Assembly (NCBI RefSeq): GCF_024168045.1 | Contig: NZ_CP100126.1 | Coordinates: 1,815,501-1,879,500, forward strand | Reading direction: 5' to 3' | Length of the DNA stretch: 64,000 nucleotides | Source: Dorea longicatena | GTDB lineage: Bacteria; Bacillota; Clostridia; Lachnospirales; Lachnospiraceae | Shown here: in pieces, positions 19,972-28,924 of the stretch | How the letters are laid out: every line of letters begins with the position of its first letter | How positions within the stretch are numbered: the first letter of the stretch is position 1 | The notes under the pieces: model-generated | Database searches by the model: none | What the model was told of the DNA's origin: nothing | Seen by the model: the letters and a program-made list of their open reading frames with translations, nothing else | Made by a program: the position numbers and the translations under genes

Positions 19972-21033
19972 ATGCACAAAGATGATCAAATGACACCAAA
20001 GGAGCGTGCTTTCGCCCTCTTCGCCGGAAAACCCGTAGACCGTATGCCTATCAAGCTTTTTTCTCCGTACATCGGAATGAACTTTGGAGCATCTTACCAG
20101 GATGCTTTTGTAGAGGCGAAATCCCGTGCCCACTGGCTCATTGAAAGTTACAAACGTTTTGGTCAGGATGGCTTAAGCGTTAATTACCGTATCGATGGTA
20201 TTCCGGTTGCGTTCGGTGCCGCATCTACTTATGATGCATTCGGAATTCCGATCATCAAGGAATCTGTTCTGGAAAATATCGGTAATGTTGACCAGTTAGA
20301 TCTTGAAAAACTTCGTTTTGAAAATGACCATAATGCCCAGGTTGCTTTTGACGCCGTCCGCTATATCCAGGATGAATTGAATGATGAGATTTTCACCGGA
20401 GTAGGACTGATGGGACCATTTACGACCGCTGCCAACCTTGCCGGCACAGAAAAAATCTTAAGAGCTATGCGCAAAGACAAAGAGAATCTTCATAAGCTAC
20501 TTGACTTTGCTGCTGACGCAACGATTGAAGTCGGACGCAAGTTCGTAGAAAATAAAATCGGTATCGGTCTTGCCGAACCGACCGCTTCTTTGTTATCACC
20601 AAAACAGTTCCGTGAATTTGTCATTCCATACTATGTAAAAGTTATAGATAAATGGAAAGAATGGGGCAGCCATGGTTCCGGCTTCCACATCTGCGGTGAC
20701 ACTACCAAACTCTTAGAAACCTTCCCTGAAATGGGTATCCGAGGCATCAGTATCGACAGTTCTGTTGATATCGCTTACGCAAAAGAAACAGTCGGCGATA
20801 AACTTTCTATTATGGGAAATGTATCCCCTATGGAAATCTTAAACGGTACTCCTGAAAGTATCGAACAGGCTGTTATCGACTGCTTCCGCAAATGCTGGGA
20901 CAACCCTCGCGGATTCACGATTGCACCTGGATGTGATATTCCGGTTACCACTTCTCTTGAAAATATCGATGCTTATATGCGTGCAGCAAGAAAATGCGCA
21001 AAATATCCGGTTCAGCCATCAAACTGGGAATAA
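19972..21033 (+). CDS. URO-D superfamily methyltransferase (MtaA/CmuA-like)
   Basis: 353 aa. N-terminal KDDQMTPKERAFALFAGKP is typical of URO-D methyltransferases. Zinc ligands are visible: His-x-Cys in GFHICGDT (about 241-243) and Cys in IAPGCDIP (about 321). It is the only plus-strand gene of the island, with its own promoter and a strong terminator. Closest in layout to the 18640 protein, with which it shares a divergent promoter region. Substrate-specific methyltransferase (the MT-I role) is one possibility; a methyl acceptor role is another. Confidence 0.82.
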   Translation: MHKDDQMTPKERAFALFAGKPVDRMPIKLFSPYIGMNFGASYQDAFVEAKSRAHWLIESYKRFGQDGLSVNYRIDGIPVAFGAASTYDAFGIPIIKESVLENIGNVDQLDLEKLRFENDHNAQVAFDAVRYIQDELNDEIFTGVGLMGPFTTAANLAGTEKILRAMRKDKENLHKLLDFAADATIEVGRKFVENKIGIGLAEPTASLLSPKQFREFVIPYYVKVIDKWKEWGSHGSGFHICGDTTKLLETFPEMGIRGISIDSSVDIAYAKETVGDKLSIMGNVSPMEILNGTPESIEQAVIDCFRKCWDNPRGFTIAPGCDIPVTTSLENIDAYMRAARKCAKYPVQPSNWE

Positions 21034-21041
21034 AGACTAAT

Positions 21042-21085
21042 AAAGCTTGTGAGTAAAGACATTTTTTTACTCACAAGCTTTTTAT
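21042..21085. terminator. Strong terminator after the plus-strand URO-D gene
   Basis: A perfect 16-bp stem AAAGCTTGTGAGTAAA (21042-21057) / TTTACTCACAAGCTTT (21066-21081) followed by Ts. It lies between convergent genes and may serve both. Confidence 0.85.
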
Positions 21086-21133
21086 ACGATATGATATGCC
21101 AAAATCACCCATAATATATTCTATAAATCACTC

Positions 21134-22018
21134 TTATAGTATGTGGACTTCCTTCATAATTCCATTCTTCATCCTGTAATCCAGATTTTTTATGCACATC
21201 TGTCCTGCAAAACGTATTTTCCCTTTCATCCGAATGCATGCTTCCGCATAACTTAATGAATCTTCTTCCTGACTTCTATCATCATGAATCTGGCAATCAA
21301 TTAATTTCGCTTTTCCCGTTCCAAGAAGTGCGAATGTCGTCTTCGGACAGAGCAGAATCATTGTATGCTCATCTGCCAGTTTTCCCGCCTGTTTTACAAA
21401 ATCATAAGTAAAAAGATTCACCATCTGTTCGGCCATTTTCGGTCCCAGAATGTTGACACCACCGGAAGAATCCGCATAACTGATAAAGTCTGCCCCTTGT
21501 TCTTTCGCTAGTTTCATATAGGCAAGTATCTCTTTTCCTAACTTCGCAAATATCCGTGCCATAAGTTCCGGTTTTTTCCGCATCCCTTTGAACACATATT
21601 TAGGATCGATCAAAACATTCAATATCGTCAGAGGTCCTGAAACTTCAAATACAACGTGTTCTCCTTTTTCATACAATATACGGCAGGCTTTTAAAACCTC
21701 CTGTATTCTCCCTTTTCCGAAATCAATTGCCGGAAGTTCTAATATTTCTTCTATATCCGTACACAGATATTCTTTCGCTCTCGGTCCGGTCTTCTCATTT
21801 CCATAATTAATAATCCCGCCCATCGCCTCTGCTTCAACGGTATGGCAAAACGGAAGTTCACAGAACGGCGCCTTGTCGCATTCCTTAAGTACTTGTGCCA
21901 GTTCTGCCATCGTTTCCGCATGCTTATATGCATCCGGGAACGTCAGATTTGTTCGATTTGTTACCGCTTCACGGATGCCTGCTGAATTTCCATATGTACA
22001 TTTAAAATCCTGAATCAT
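21134..22018 (-). CDS. Short, zinc-site-degenerate URO-D family protein
   Basis: 294 aa, about 50 residues shorter than its neighbours. The N-terminal half aligns with the 23842 protein (FPDAYKHAETMAELAQVL; PFCHTVEAEAMG). At the usual His-x-Cys zinc site it reads MILLCPKTT, so the His is replaced, and the late Cys of the neighbours is lost by early termination. It begins at an ATGA overlap with the activator gene, so the two are co-translated. It may be a non-catalytic partner, a methyltransferase with other ligands, or a decaying copy. Confidence 0.7.
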   Translation of the reverse strand: MIQDFKCTYGNSAGIREAVTNRTNLTFPDAYKHAETMAELAQVLKECDKAPFCELPFCHTVEAEAMGGIINYGNEKTGPRAKEYLCTDIEEILELPAIDFGKGRIQEVLKACRILYEKGEHVVFEVSGPLTILNVLIDPKYVFKGMRKKPELMARIFAKLGKEILAYMKLAKEQGADFISYADSSGGVNILGPKMAEQMVNLFTYDFVKQAGKLADEHTMILLCPKTTFALLGTGKAKLIDCQIHDDRSQEEDSLSYAEACIRMKGKIRFAGQMCIKNLDYRMKNGIMKEVHIL

Positions 22019-23823
22019 TCCGTAATCTCCGACTCATCCGGGAACATCAGGCAATCTGCAAACAGTCGCTCATATCCTTCCGTTGCTCCCAGTTCCATAT
22101 ATTCCATATGATGTGCCAGTTCTTCCATCTCCTGTTTCGCTTTACCGGACATCAATGCCAGATAAGCTCCTGTTTTGGAAGAGTTTCCCACATAGATCAG
22201 TTTTTCTTTCACTTCTTTCGGTAATATTCCGGTTCCGATCAGACTTTCTGCCGGAAGATGTGCTCCAAACTGACCGGCAATCATAACCTGATCCAGATCT
22301 TCCATTGTCCTTCCTGCCTTTTTCAACAGTGCATAGAATCCTGAAAGGATCGCCCCCTTTGCCAGCTGGACCTGCCGGACATCACCCTGTGTGATTCTAA
22401 GTCTTTCCGTCATCTTGAATTTACGCTTTCTGCCATCTAATTCTAACATCGGATAACGGTAATCTTCTTCACTGATATCCTTCGGCTTTATAAATGCACC
22501 ATCTTTCCGGATCAGTCCGGTTCTTCTAAGTTCTTTTACTACCGCAAGGATTCCACTACCACAGACCCCTTCCGGTTCCTCTTGCCGATATTCTTCCTGC
22601 CCGATTATCTGCAGTTTCACTCCCTGTTCTGTGATCTTTACATTCTCAATCGCACCGGCCGCCGCACGCATGCCGGAACTGATATTCATTCCTTCCAGTG
22701 CCGGACCTGCCGCACAGGAACAGCTGAGTAGCCTTCCATGATCTGAGAACACAATCTCTCCATTCGTTCCGATATCTATAAACAATACATTCTTCTGTTG
22801 CTTACGGAGTTCGCAGACATATGCCCCCGCAACAATATCCGCACCGATATAAGCAGATACCGATGGCAGACAATAAAGCCTCGCACCTTCTCCTGCCTGA
22901 ATGCCGATCTCTGCTGCACGCAGATTCTTTGATTTTACGAATACAGGAGCATACGGTGCTCTTCCGATAGATCCGGCAGATACACCCAGCAGCATATGCA
23001 TCATCGTACAGTTCGCCGCCACCGTAATCTCATAAATATCATGCTTCTCAATTCTGCCCTTTCCCGGCACCTCTGGTTTTCTGCAGACTTCGTCTAACAT
23101 TTCATTAATGGAATCTATAATCACTTTCTGCAAATGTTCTTTTCCATCTTCCGGATGCTCGGTCTCATAACTGATCCTAGTCAGAACATCCAGACCAAAC
23201 TCCTTCTGAGCATTGATTCTTGACGCGGTTCCCAGTTCTTTTCCTGTCATCATATCAATCAGTGAAGTTACTACCGTTGTCGTTCCGATATCAATTGCCA
23301 CACCATAAAGATAATCTGTCTGATCACCGGGCTCAAGTGCCATAAGGCTTTTCTCTGACCAGATGACTGCCGTATAAGTCCCTTCTACTAATTCCAGATG
23401 CTGTAGCAACGAAAATGGAATCTCTACATTTCCCAACTGGCTCAGAAGCTGATCTTCCATGGATGTTTGGTCTTTCAGATTCGGTTTTCTGATATGGATC
23501 AATTGCTTTTTGAGCTCTGTATGCTTCTCAAATTCCGGAACGTAACCTTCCGAAAGAACTTCAGTCTTTTTCTCTTCCTTAAAGGTTTCCACTTCTAATT
23601 CTTCTTTCGGATAGACCATACAGGAAAGCCGGATTCCCCGCGCCAGTTCTTCTTCACTTAAAAAGCGCCTTTCTGTTTCTGTGACTTTACCTGCGTCACC
23701 ACTTAATATTTTCACTTTACATTTTCCGCAGATTCCTTTTCCATTACACGGATTTTCTACGAATCTTCCTTCTTTTCTTAATTTTTCCAGAAGATTTTCT
23801 CTTTTCATATTTTTCATCGTCAT
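22015..23823 (-). CDS. Reductive activator of corrinoid proteins (RACE, RamA-like; ASKHA/DUF4445)
   Basis: 602 aa, cytoplasmic. The N-terminal 2Fe-2S ferredoxin domain has Cys26, Cys32, Cys35 and Cys68 (CNGKGICGKC; LSCMV). A linker region leads to a DUF4445 ASKHA ATPase domain with GVAIDIGTTTVVTSLID (about 174) and FIDIGTNGEIV (about 343). Such proteins reduce inactivated Co(II) corrinoid to Co(I) at the cost of ATP. Context supports this: the corrinoid protein and a URO-D methyltransferase lie directly upstream and a URO-D paralogue overlaps downstream. Confidence 0.9.
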   Translation of the reverse strand: MTMKNMKRENLLEKLRKEGRFVENPCNGKGICGKCKVKILSGDAGKVTETERRFLSEEELARGIRLSCMVYPKEELEVETFKEEKKTEVLSEGYVPEFEKHTELKKQLIHIRKPNLKDQTSMEDQLLSQLGNVEIPFSLLQHLELVEGTYTAVIWSEKSLMALEPGDQTDYLYGVAIDIGTTTVVTSLIDMMTGKELGTASRINAQKEFGLDVLTRISYETEHPEDGKEHLQKVIIDSINEMLDEVCRKPEVPGKGRIEKHDIYEITVAANCTMMHMLLGVSAGSIGRAPYAPVFVKSKNLRAAEIGIQAGEGARLYCLPSVSAYIGADIVAGAYVCELRKQQKNVLFIDIGTNGEIVFSDHGRLLSCSCAAGPALEGMNISSGMRAAAGAIENVKITEQGVKLQIIGQEEYRQEEPEGVCGSGILAVVKELRRTGLIRKDGAFIKPKDISEEDYRYPMLELDGRKRKFKMTERLRITQGDVRQVQLAKGAILSGFYALLKKAGRTMEDLDQVMIAGQFGAHLPAESLIGTGILPKEVKEKLIYVGNSSKTGAYLALMSGKAKQEMEELAHHMEYMELGATEGYERLFADCLMFPDESEITE

Positions 23824-23841
23824 TTCGTAATTTACTGTCTT

Positions 23842-24873
23842 TCAGACTTCAACTTTTTCTTCTGTTGCTTTCCGGATTCCCAATCTGATTGCCTGAATAT
23901 TCGTAAGTGGTGATTTTGTTCCCAGACCACATGCCGGTGAAATAATCCCGGAACCATCTCTCCAACATTTGACTGCTAACTGTTCCACTTTCTCCGGCTT
24001 TCCAAATTCCAGTGTCCATGTGCTGACATTTCCCATCAGCACATGCTTTTTCAAATGCTTCTTCGCATCGCTCATCGCTACACAGGAATCAAAACTCAGC
24101 ACATCCGAATGGATCATTTCCACCTGCGCATACACATTTCTCATCTGCCCGCAGATATGTACGATCACACCCATCTTTTCTGCCTGGAGATGGTCAATGA
24201 TACGGTTAATGTAGTGCACCGCATATTCCTCAAATAATTTTGGTCCCAGAATCTCTCCTGTTCCGCTCGGATCCGAAATTGCTATAATATCCGCTCCTGC
24301 ATCAATCTGCGCTCTCGCAAAACGGATGATCTCATCTGCTACCAGTTCCATATATTTATGGGCATCTTCTTTTTTCTTACGCAGCTCTTTATAAAATATC
24401 ACCGGCTCCATTACCGAGCTTGCTGTACTGACCGGTCCTGTAATATTTCCAATGATCGGCACATCCAGATTTCTTGATTTCAAAATGCGGATTGCATCCA
24501 GTACAACCTTGGTTCTCCCGGAATTCATATCCATCGGCCTGATTTTCTCCCATTCTTTCACCGAATGCAAGGCATATTCTGTCACATGCGGTTCGTGCAC
24601 CCTGTCTCCCATTGTGATTTTTGCACCCATGGACTCTGCCTCGATTGTCATGCAGAATGGAACACCTACATTTTCAAAACATCCATTTTCATAATTGGCC
24701 TGCGCAAGATCCGCCATCATCTCTGCATTCAGATGTGCTTCCGGCCATGTAATCCCAGATCTGTCCATCAAATCTGTCGTGATCATATTCATCATTCCGC
24801 CCGGACAGATGCATGGCGGCCGATCTGTCTTTTCATGATGTAACGCTTTTTTTAGTCTTTCTTTTTCATTCAT
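23842..24873 (-). CDS. URO-D superfamily methyltransferase (MtaA/CmuA-like)
   Basis: 343 aa. N-terminal MNEKERLKKALHHEKTDRPP and a Pro-Cys-Ile-Cys-Pro turn are typical of corrinoid-linked URO-D proteins. Zinc ligands: His-x-Cys in IVHICGQM (about 240) and Cys in ISPACGLG (about 313). Placed between the corrinoid protein gene (80 bp upstream) and the activator gene (18 bp downstream), it is the best candidate to methylate or demethylate that corrinoid protein. Confidence 0.85.
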   Translation of the reverse strand: MNEKERLKKALHHEKTDRPPCICPGGMMNMITTDLMDRSGITWPEAHLNAEMMADLAQANYENGCFENVGVPFCMTIEAESMGAKITMGDRVHEPHVTEYALHSVKEWEKIRPMDMNSGRTKVVLDAIRILKSRNLDVPIIGNITGPVSTASSVMEPVIFYKELRKKKEDAHKYMELVADEIIRFARAQIDAGADIIAISDPSGTGEILGPKLFEEYAVHYINRIIDHLQAEKMGVIVHICGQMRNVYAQVEMIHSDVLSFDSCVAMSDAKKHLKKHVLMGNVSTWTLEFGKPEKVEQLAVKCWRDGSGIISPACGLGTKSPLTNIQAIRLGIRKATEEKVEV

Positions 24874-24953
24874 TGATTACTTTTTTTCCTATCTGATATC
24901 TTCTATTCGGATGAATAACTTTACAACCTTAACGTGCTCACTTTCATAACATA

Positions 24954-25610
24954 CTATGCAATATTCAGTAATTCTTTTGCAACTCTGACTGCTTCTACTG
25001 CATTAACAGAATAGCCATCCGCTCCGATATCATCTGCATATTTCTTCGATACCGGACTTCCCCCGACCATGACTTTCACATTATCCCGGATTCCTCTTTC
25101 TTTCAAAAGTTCGATGATATCTTCCATACCGCTCATTGTGGTCGTCATCAATGTGGAAATGCACACCAGTTGTGCCTTTAATGCTTCTGCCTGATTCACA
25201 AATTCTTCCGCCGGCACATCTCTTCCAAGATCATGCATCTCAAATCCTGCAGTTTCCATCATAATCTTAACCAAATTCTTTCCAATATCATGCGTATCCC
25301 CTTCTACCACTCCGATAACTGCAACCGGTTTTGCAGCCTGTTCCTCTTCGTCCGGCAGATACGGTCTTAATACCTCCAGTCCGGCATACATTGCATCGGA
25401 ACACAGCAGAATATCTGTCACAAAATACTCTTCCTCTTCGAACAACTCACTGGCCTTATTCATACCATCTACCAGACCTTCCATGATTCCATCCAGTGCC
25501 GGATAACCTGCTTCAATATATTCTTCCGCTACATCAACAACCTCTTCATCCTCCATTTCCAGAACACATTCTGAAAGTTTATTCAATAATTCTTCCTTTG
25601 ATGTCGTCAT
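24954..25610 (-). CDS. Corrinoid (cobalamin-binding) methyl carrier protein, MtaC-like
   Basis: 218 aa from the ATG at 25610, chosen for GGGAGG 9 nt upstream; 16 more residues are possible upstream. The N-terminal B12-binding_2 four-helix cap (about 1-85) precedes a Rossmann B12 domain with the base-off signature GDTHDIGKN (Asp-x-His-x-x-Gly, His as lower cobalt ligand). A GGSPVSKKYADDIGADGY segment closes the domain. It shuttles methyl groups between URO-D proteins. First gene of a four-gene operon behind a consensus promoter. Confidence 0.92.
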   Translation of the reverse strand: MTTSKEELLNKLSECVLEMEDEEVVDVAEEYIEAGYPALDGIMEGLVDGMNKASELFEEEEYFVTDILLCSDAMYAGLEVLRPYLPDEEEQAAKPVAVIGVVEGDTHDIGKNLVKIMMETAGFEMHDLGRDVPAEEFVNQAEALKAQLVCISTLMTTTMSGMEDIIELLKERGIRDNVKVMVGGSPVSKKYADDIGADGYSVNAVEAVRVAKELLNIA

Positions 25611-25672
25611 CTTCAACGTCCTCCCAATATTTTTCTTAGTCTTCTCATTATCTTTCATCCAATTCTACTTTC

Positions 25673-25701
25673 ATTATAAATTTACACGTTTCATTTTGCA
25701 A
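25673..25701 (-). promoter_or_regulatory. Promoter of the corrinoid operon
   Basis: Reverse strand TTGCAA (25696-25701), 17-nt spacer, TATAAT (25673-25678), about 60 bp before the corrinoid start. Confidence 0.7.
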
Positions 25702-25756
25702 TAATAATTCATACCTAAAGCATCTTTATCTTATTACTATTGATTAGCTTCCATGA

Positions 25757-26070
25757 AATTGGGATTTAATTCAGGAAGGCTGTGGATACCCGAACCGGAA
25801 TAAAGCTTGGAAAGGCGTTCCTGCTCAGGTTCCATCGGCGGGTCAATTCTAAAGGGGCAAAATTCTGCTAAAAGCAGGCTTTCAAAATTTGAAACTCGGC
25901 ATACGCCTCAGACAGTCAAATTTTGAAAACCCAACGCAGAATTTTGCCCCTTAAGAATTACCAACGCCTCTTTCACATTCACCGGAACACCTTTCCAAGC
26001 TTTATTCCGTGTGTATCAAATGCCTTAAGAATGGCAATTGCGTAACGGTTGTGGCAGCGGAAGGTTACAG
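25757..26070 (+). mobile_element. Long-hairpin repeat element, copy 2 (diverged)
   Basis: It begins with the shared TTGGGATTTAATT. Nested perfect stems: 20 bp outer (25796-25815 / 25990-26009), about 23 bp middle (25845-25868 / 25936-25959, one unpaired A), 12 bp inner (25881-25892 / 25916-25927), then an apical GGC-ATAC-GCC hairpin in AACTCGGC..GCCTCA. Short extra pairings (AAGGC/GCCTT, GATAC/GTATC) extend the base. Loop motifs CAGGTTCCAT, TAAAAGC, AACGC and TTCACATTCAC match the other copies although every stem sequence differs. The 3' part keeps GGCAGCGGA..GTTA. No ORF. It lies upstream of the corrinoid operon, in opposite orientation to it. Exact ends are uncertain. Confidence 0.7.
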
Positions 26071-26149
26071 TAATCAACTGTCATTAGTGGATTTTCAAGG
26101 CTTTTGACAAAATTGTGTACCGTAGTGGACTACACCAGGTTATAGTTCC

Positions 26150-26441
26150 GGGTATTTCATTTCTTAACATCCGCAGCCAGTCACGACTTGAAGAAAACAG
26201 TATAAAGTGGTTCTGGTGAATGTGGAATGCTCTTAGGAAAAGTTAGAGAGTCAGAATCTCCGTTAAAGGAACGAAGCGAACGTGTTTGAGGCGAACGCCG
26301 AGTTTGAGCGTAGTTCCTTTGCTTTTAGGAGATTCTGGCTCTCTTAGTTTTTCTTAGAGCATGGAACCTGAACCAGAACCACTTTATACTGTTTTCTTCA
26401 AGGATCGAGAGGTCAACTACGTTAATAAATTAAATCCCAAA
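26150..26441 (-). mobile_element. Long-hairpin repeat element, copy 3
   Basis: Reverse-orientation copy starting 2 bp after the lpdA stop. A perfect 31-bp outer stem (26187-26217 / 26372-26402), a middle stem around AGAGAGTC.AGAAT and the same core loop as copy 1 (GCTCAAACTCGGCGTTCGCC). Terminal repeats at 26421-26441 and 26150-26168 match with a few differences. The core is nearly identical to copy 1 while the outer stem has a different sequence, still fully paired. It faces copy 2 at about 80 bp, so the pair forms a large inverted arrangement. It may act as the terminator of the glycine cleavage operon. Confidence 0.75.
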
Positions 26442-26442
26442 T

Positions 26443-27849
26443 TTATTTTTTCTTCCTCGGCACCACATGCACTGCACCGCCTTCGAGTTCCTCGAGTGCT
26501 TCCCCGATTCCTTCATTATAAGTCGGATGCGACCGCATTCCTCTGAGCATCTGCTCTACAGTCAGCCCATTTGTAATTGCAGTCACAAATTCTCCGATCA
26601 TATCCGTTGCTCTGGCACACATCATCTGAGCTCCCAGGATCTTGCCGGTTGCTTCGTCTGCTACGACTTTGATGAAGCCCCGTTCTTCCTGCGTAATGAT
26701 AGATTTTCCATTTGCACTCATGATGAACTTGCCGCATTTTACAGCAATTCCATTTTCTTTTGCCTGATCTTCTGTCACTCCTGCAGATGCGATCTCCGGA
26801 TCTGTATAGACACATCCCGGAACAATACTCAGATCTATGGATGGTTCTTTTCCGGCAAGTTTTTCTGCTACCACGATTCCCTGGGCACTTGCCGCATGTG
26901 CAAGCTGTACACCAAAGATCAGATCACCGATTGCATAGACACCCGGGATGCTGGATTCAAAGTTCGCATTCACCAGCACACGGCCGCGCTCCATATCTGG
27001 TTTTACATTTTCCCCAAACAGACCATCCGTATTCGGGCAACGTCCTACTGCACACAAAACGTAATCTGCCGTTACTTCCTGTTCCTGATCCTTCTCTATA
27101 TAGTGACAGGTACAGGTTCCGTCTTCTGTTGTTACCCCCTGTACTGCAGCCGAAGTATGAATATCAATACCTCTCTTTTTCAAGATCATCTTCAGATTCT
27201 GACTGATCTCTTTATCCATATTCGGTACTAACTTTGGCATTGCTTCCAGGATTGTAATCTTGCATCCAAGGTTCGCATATACTGTGGCAAATTCCACACT
27301 GATAACACCGCCTCCGATAATGATCAGACTCTTCGGAGCTTCTTTCATCGCAAAGAGTGCATCACTGGTCAGGACTCTTTCACTATCCATTCCTGGAATT
27401 GGAAGTATTAATGGTTTGGAACCGCTGGCAAGGATAATATTTTCCCCTTCTAGCACAACATCTTCCTTTTCTTTCCTGATCCGCACTTTCTTTTCTTCCA
27501 GAAGCGTACCTTTTCCATCGTATACGTCTACGCCATTTGCCTTCAGAAGCTGCTCGACTCCCTGCACCAGTTTGTCCGTTGTTTCTTCTTTATAAGCAAC
27601 AATTTTTTCGTAATCATATGTTACATCCGAAGCTGATATTCCAAACCGTTCTGCCTCCTGCATTTCTCTGTATAACGAAGACGCATGGATCATTGCTTTT
27701 GCCGGAATACATCCACGGTTCAGACAGGTTCCACCGGCTCTTCGTTCTTCTATAATTGCCGTCTTAAGTCCAAGCTTTGCAGCTTTGATCGCAGCCACAT
27801 ATCCCCCCGGTCCGGCGCCGATTACCACAACATCATATTTTCCGCTCAT
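26443..27849 (-). CDS. lpdA: Dihydrolipoyl dehydrogenase (glycine cleavage L protein)
   Basis: 468 aa, the family length. N-terminal FAD motif VVIGAGPGGYVAA, redox disulphide Cys42/Cys47 in GGTCLNRGCIP, NAD motif IIGGGVISVEFA, and a C-terminal dimerisation domain with the catalytic His-Glu pair in SHPTYNEGIGEAL. It re-oxidises the lipoyl arm of GcvH. Last gene of the glycine cleavage operon, 52 bp after lplA. No pyruvate dehydrogenase genes are nearby, so its partner is the glycine system. Confidence 0.95.
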   Translation of the reverse strand: MSGKYDVVVIGAGPGGYVAAIKAAKLGLKTAIIEERRAGGTCLNRGCIPAKAMIHASSLYREMQEAERFGISASDVTYDYEKIVAYKEETTDKLVQGVEQLLKANGVDVYDGKGTLLEEKKVRIRKEKEDVVLEGENIILASGSKPLILPIPGMDSERVLTSDALFAMKEAPKSLIIIGGGVISVEFATVYANLGCKITILEAMPKLVPNMDKEISQNLKMILKKRGIDIHTSAAVQGVTTEDGTCTCHYIEKDQEQEVTADYVLCAVGRCPNTDGLFGENVKPDMERGRVLVNANFESSIPGVYAIGDLIFGVQLAHAASAQGIVVAEKLAGKEPSIDLSIVPGCVYTDPEIASAGVTEDQAKENGIAVKCGKFIMSANGKSIITQEERGFIKVVADEATGKILGAQMMCARATDMIGEFVTAITNGLTVEQMLRGMRSHPTYNEGIGEALEELEGGAVHVVPRKKK

Positions 27850-27901
27850 TTCATTTTCCTCCTGTAAAATCTGTGATCTTTACAAGGTTTTCTTATCATT
27901 C

Positions 27902-28900
27902 TTATAAATCTGTTTCCTGAATCCAGGCAATCACATCATTCATCATATTTTCGACATTCTCATCCTTCGACCAGAATAATCCAAGCTGCACACACATGGT
28001 TTCTTTTCGGTATTTGATTCCTTTTAAAAATTTTGGAATTGCCTCCGCCAGTTCAATGTTCAGCGCATCGGAATAGACTTCCACATCCTTGATCTTTCCT
28101 GCATCTACCTGAAACTGCATAGTAATCCCGCCCCATGCAAATCTGTGACTCATCTCGTACTGGAAGTCCAGTTTTCTTCCATACAGCCATTTCCAGGATG
28201 AAAAATGTGCCTTCTTTTCTTCAACCTCATCTGCATCCAGCTCTTGCATCTTCTTTTCTTCCGATTTCAGATTATAAACCTCTTCAAAAGATTCGCGAAG
28301 TGCCTTCTTTAACTCTTCCAGTGTCAGTTCCGGAAGATATTCCCTCAGATTTGTCACTCTGGATTTCACAGAATCCACACCTTTGGATTTCAACTTATCT
28401 TTGGATACGGTCAGATATCGGGACAGTATTTCCTTGTTTACATCTACCATAATGGTTCCGTGATGATAGCAGTGTTTTTCCTGCTCATAAAATGCATTAC
28501 CGGAGAATTTCTTTCCATCGATCAGGATGTCGTTTCTTCCGGATTTTTCTGCTTTCAATCCCAACCGTCCCATTGCATTTATGATTACCTGTAACTGTTT
28601 TTCCAGACTGTATTCATCTTTATTTACCAAAAATGTAAAGTTCAGATTTCCTAGATCATGATAGACTGCTCCGCCACCGGAAAGTCTTCTCGCAAGATGA
28701 CCATTCTCTTCTTCTAATTTTGTAACTTTACATTCTTTCCATGCGTTCTGGTTACGCCCGATTACAACGGTATTCTGATTCTGCCAGAGATACAAAATAC
28801 ACTCTTTATTCTCACAGTGGAGGAGTAAATACTCCTCCACTGCAAGATTCTTATATGGGTTCACCTGATCGCTTTCTATATATGTAAGCTTTGTGACCAT
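27902..28900 (-). CDS. lplA: Lipoate-protein ligase A
   Basis: 332 aa from the ATG at 28900, chosen over the upstream in-frame ATG because GAGAGG precedes it. The catalytic domain has RRLSGGGAVYHDLGNLNF (about 72-89) and the HHGTIMVD motif; the C-terminal accessory lipoate_ligase domain is present (about 250-332). It attaches free lipoate to GcvH via lipoyl-AMP. It is 24 bp downstream of gcvPB, ahead of lpdA, so the operon encodes lipoylation of its own carrier protein. Confidence 0.93.
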   Translation of the reverse strand: MVTKLTYIESDQVNPYKNLAVEEYLLLHCENKECILYLWQNQNTVVIGRNQNAWKECKVTKLEEENGHLARRLSGGGAVYHDLGNLNFTFLVNKDEYSLEKQLQVIINAMGRLGLKAEKSGRNDILIDGKKFSGNAFYEQEKHCYHHGTIMVDVNKEILSRYLTVSKDKLKSKGVDSVKSRVTNLREYLPELTLEELKKALRESFEEVYNLKSEEKKMQELDADEVEEKKAHFSSWKWLYGRKLDFQYEMSHRFAWGGITMQFQVDAGKIKDVEVYSDALNIELAEAIPKFLKGIKYRKETMCVQLGLFWSKDENVENMMNDVIAWIQETDL

Positions 28901-28924
28901 AACTGTTCCTCTCTTCACTTTTCC

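Noticed and set aside
18640..24873. URO-D genes as heme synthesis hemE
   Set aside because: Zinc-type His-x-Cys sites, a corrinoid carrier and a RACE activator alongside, and no heme genes nearby.
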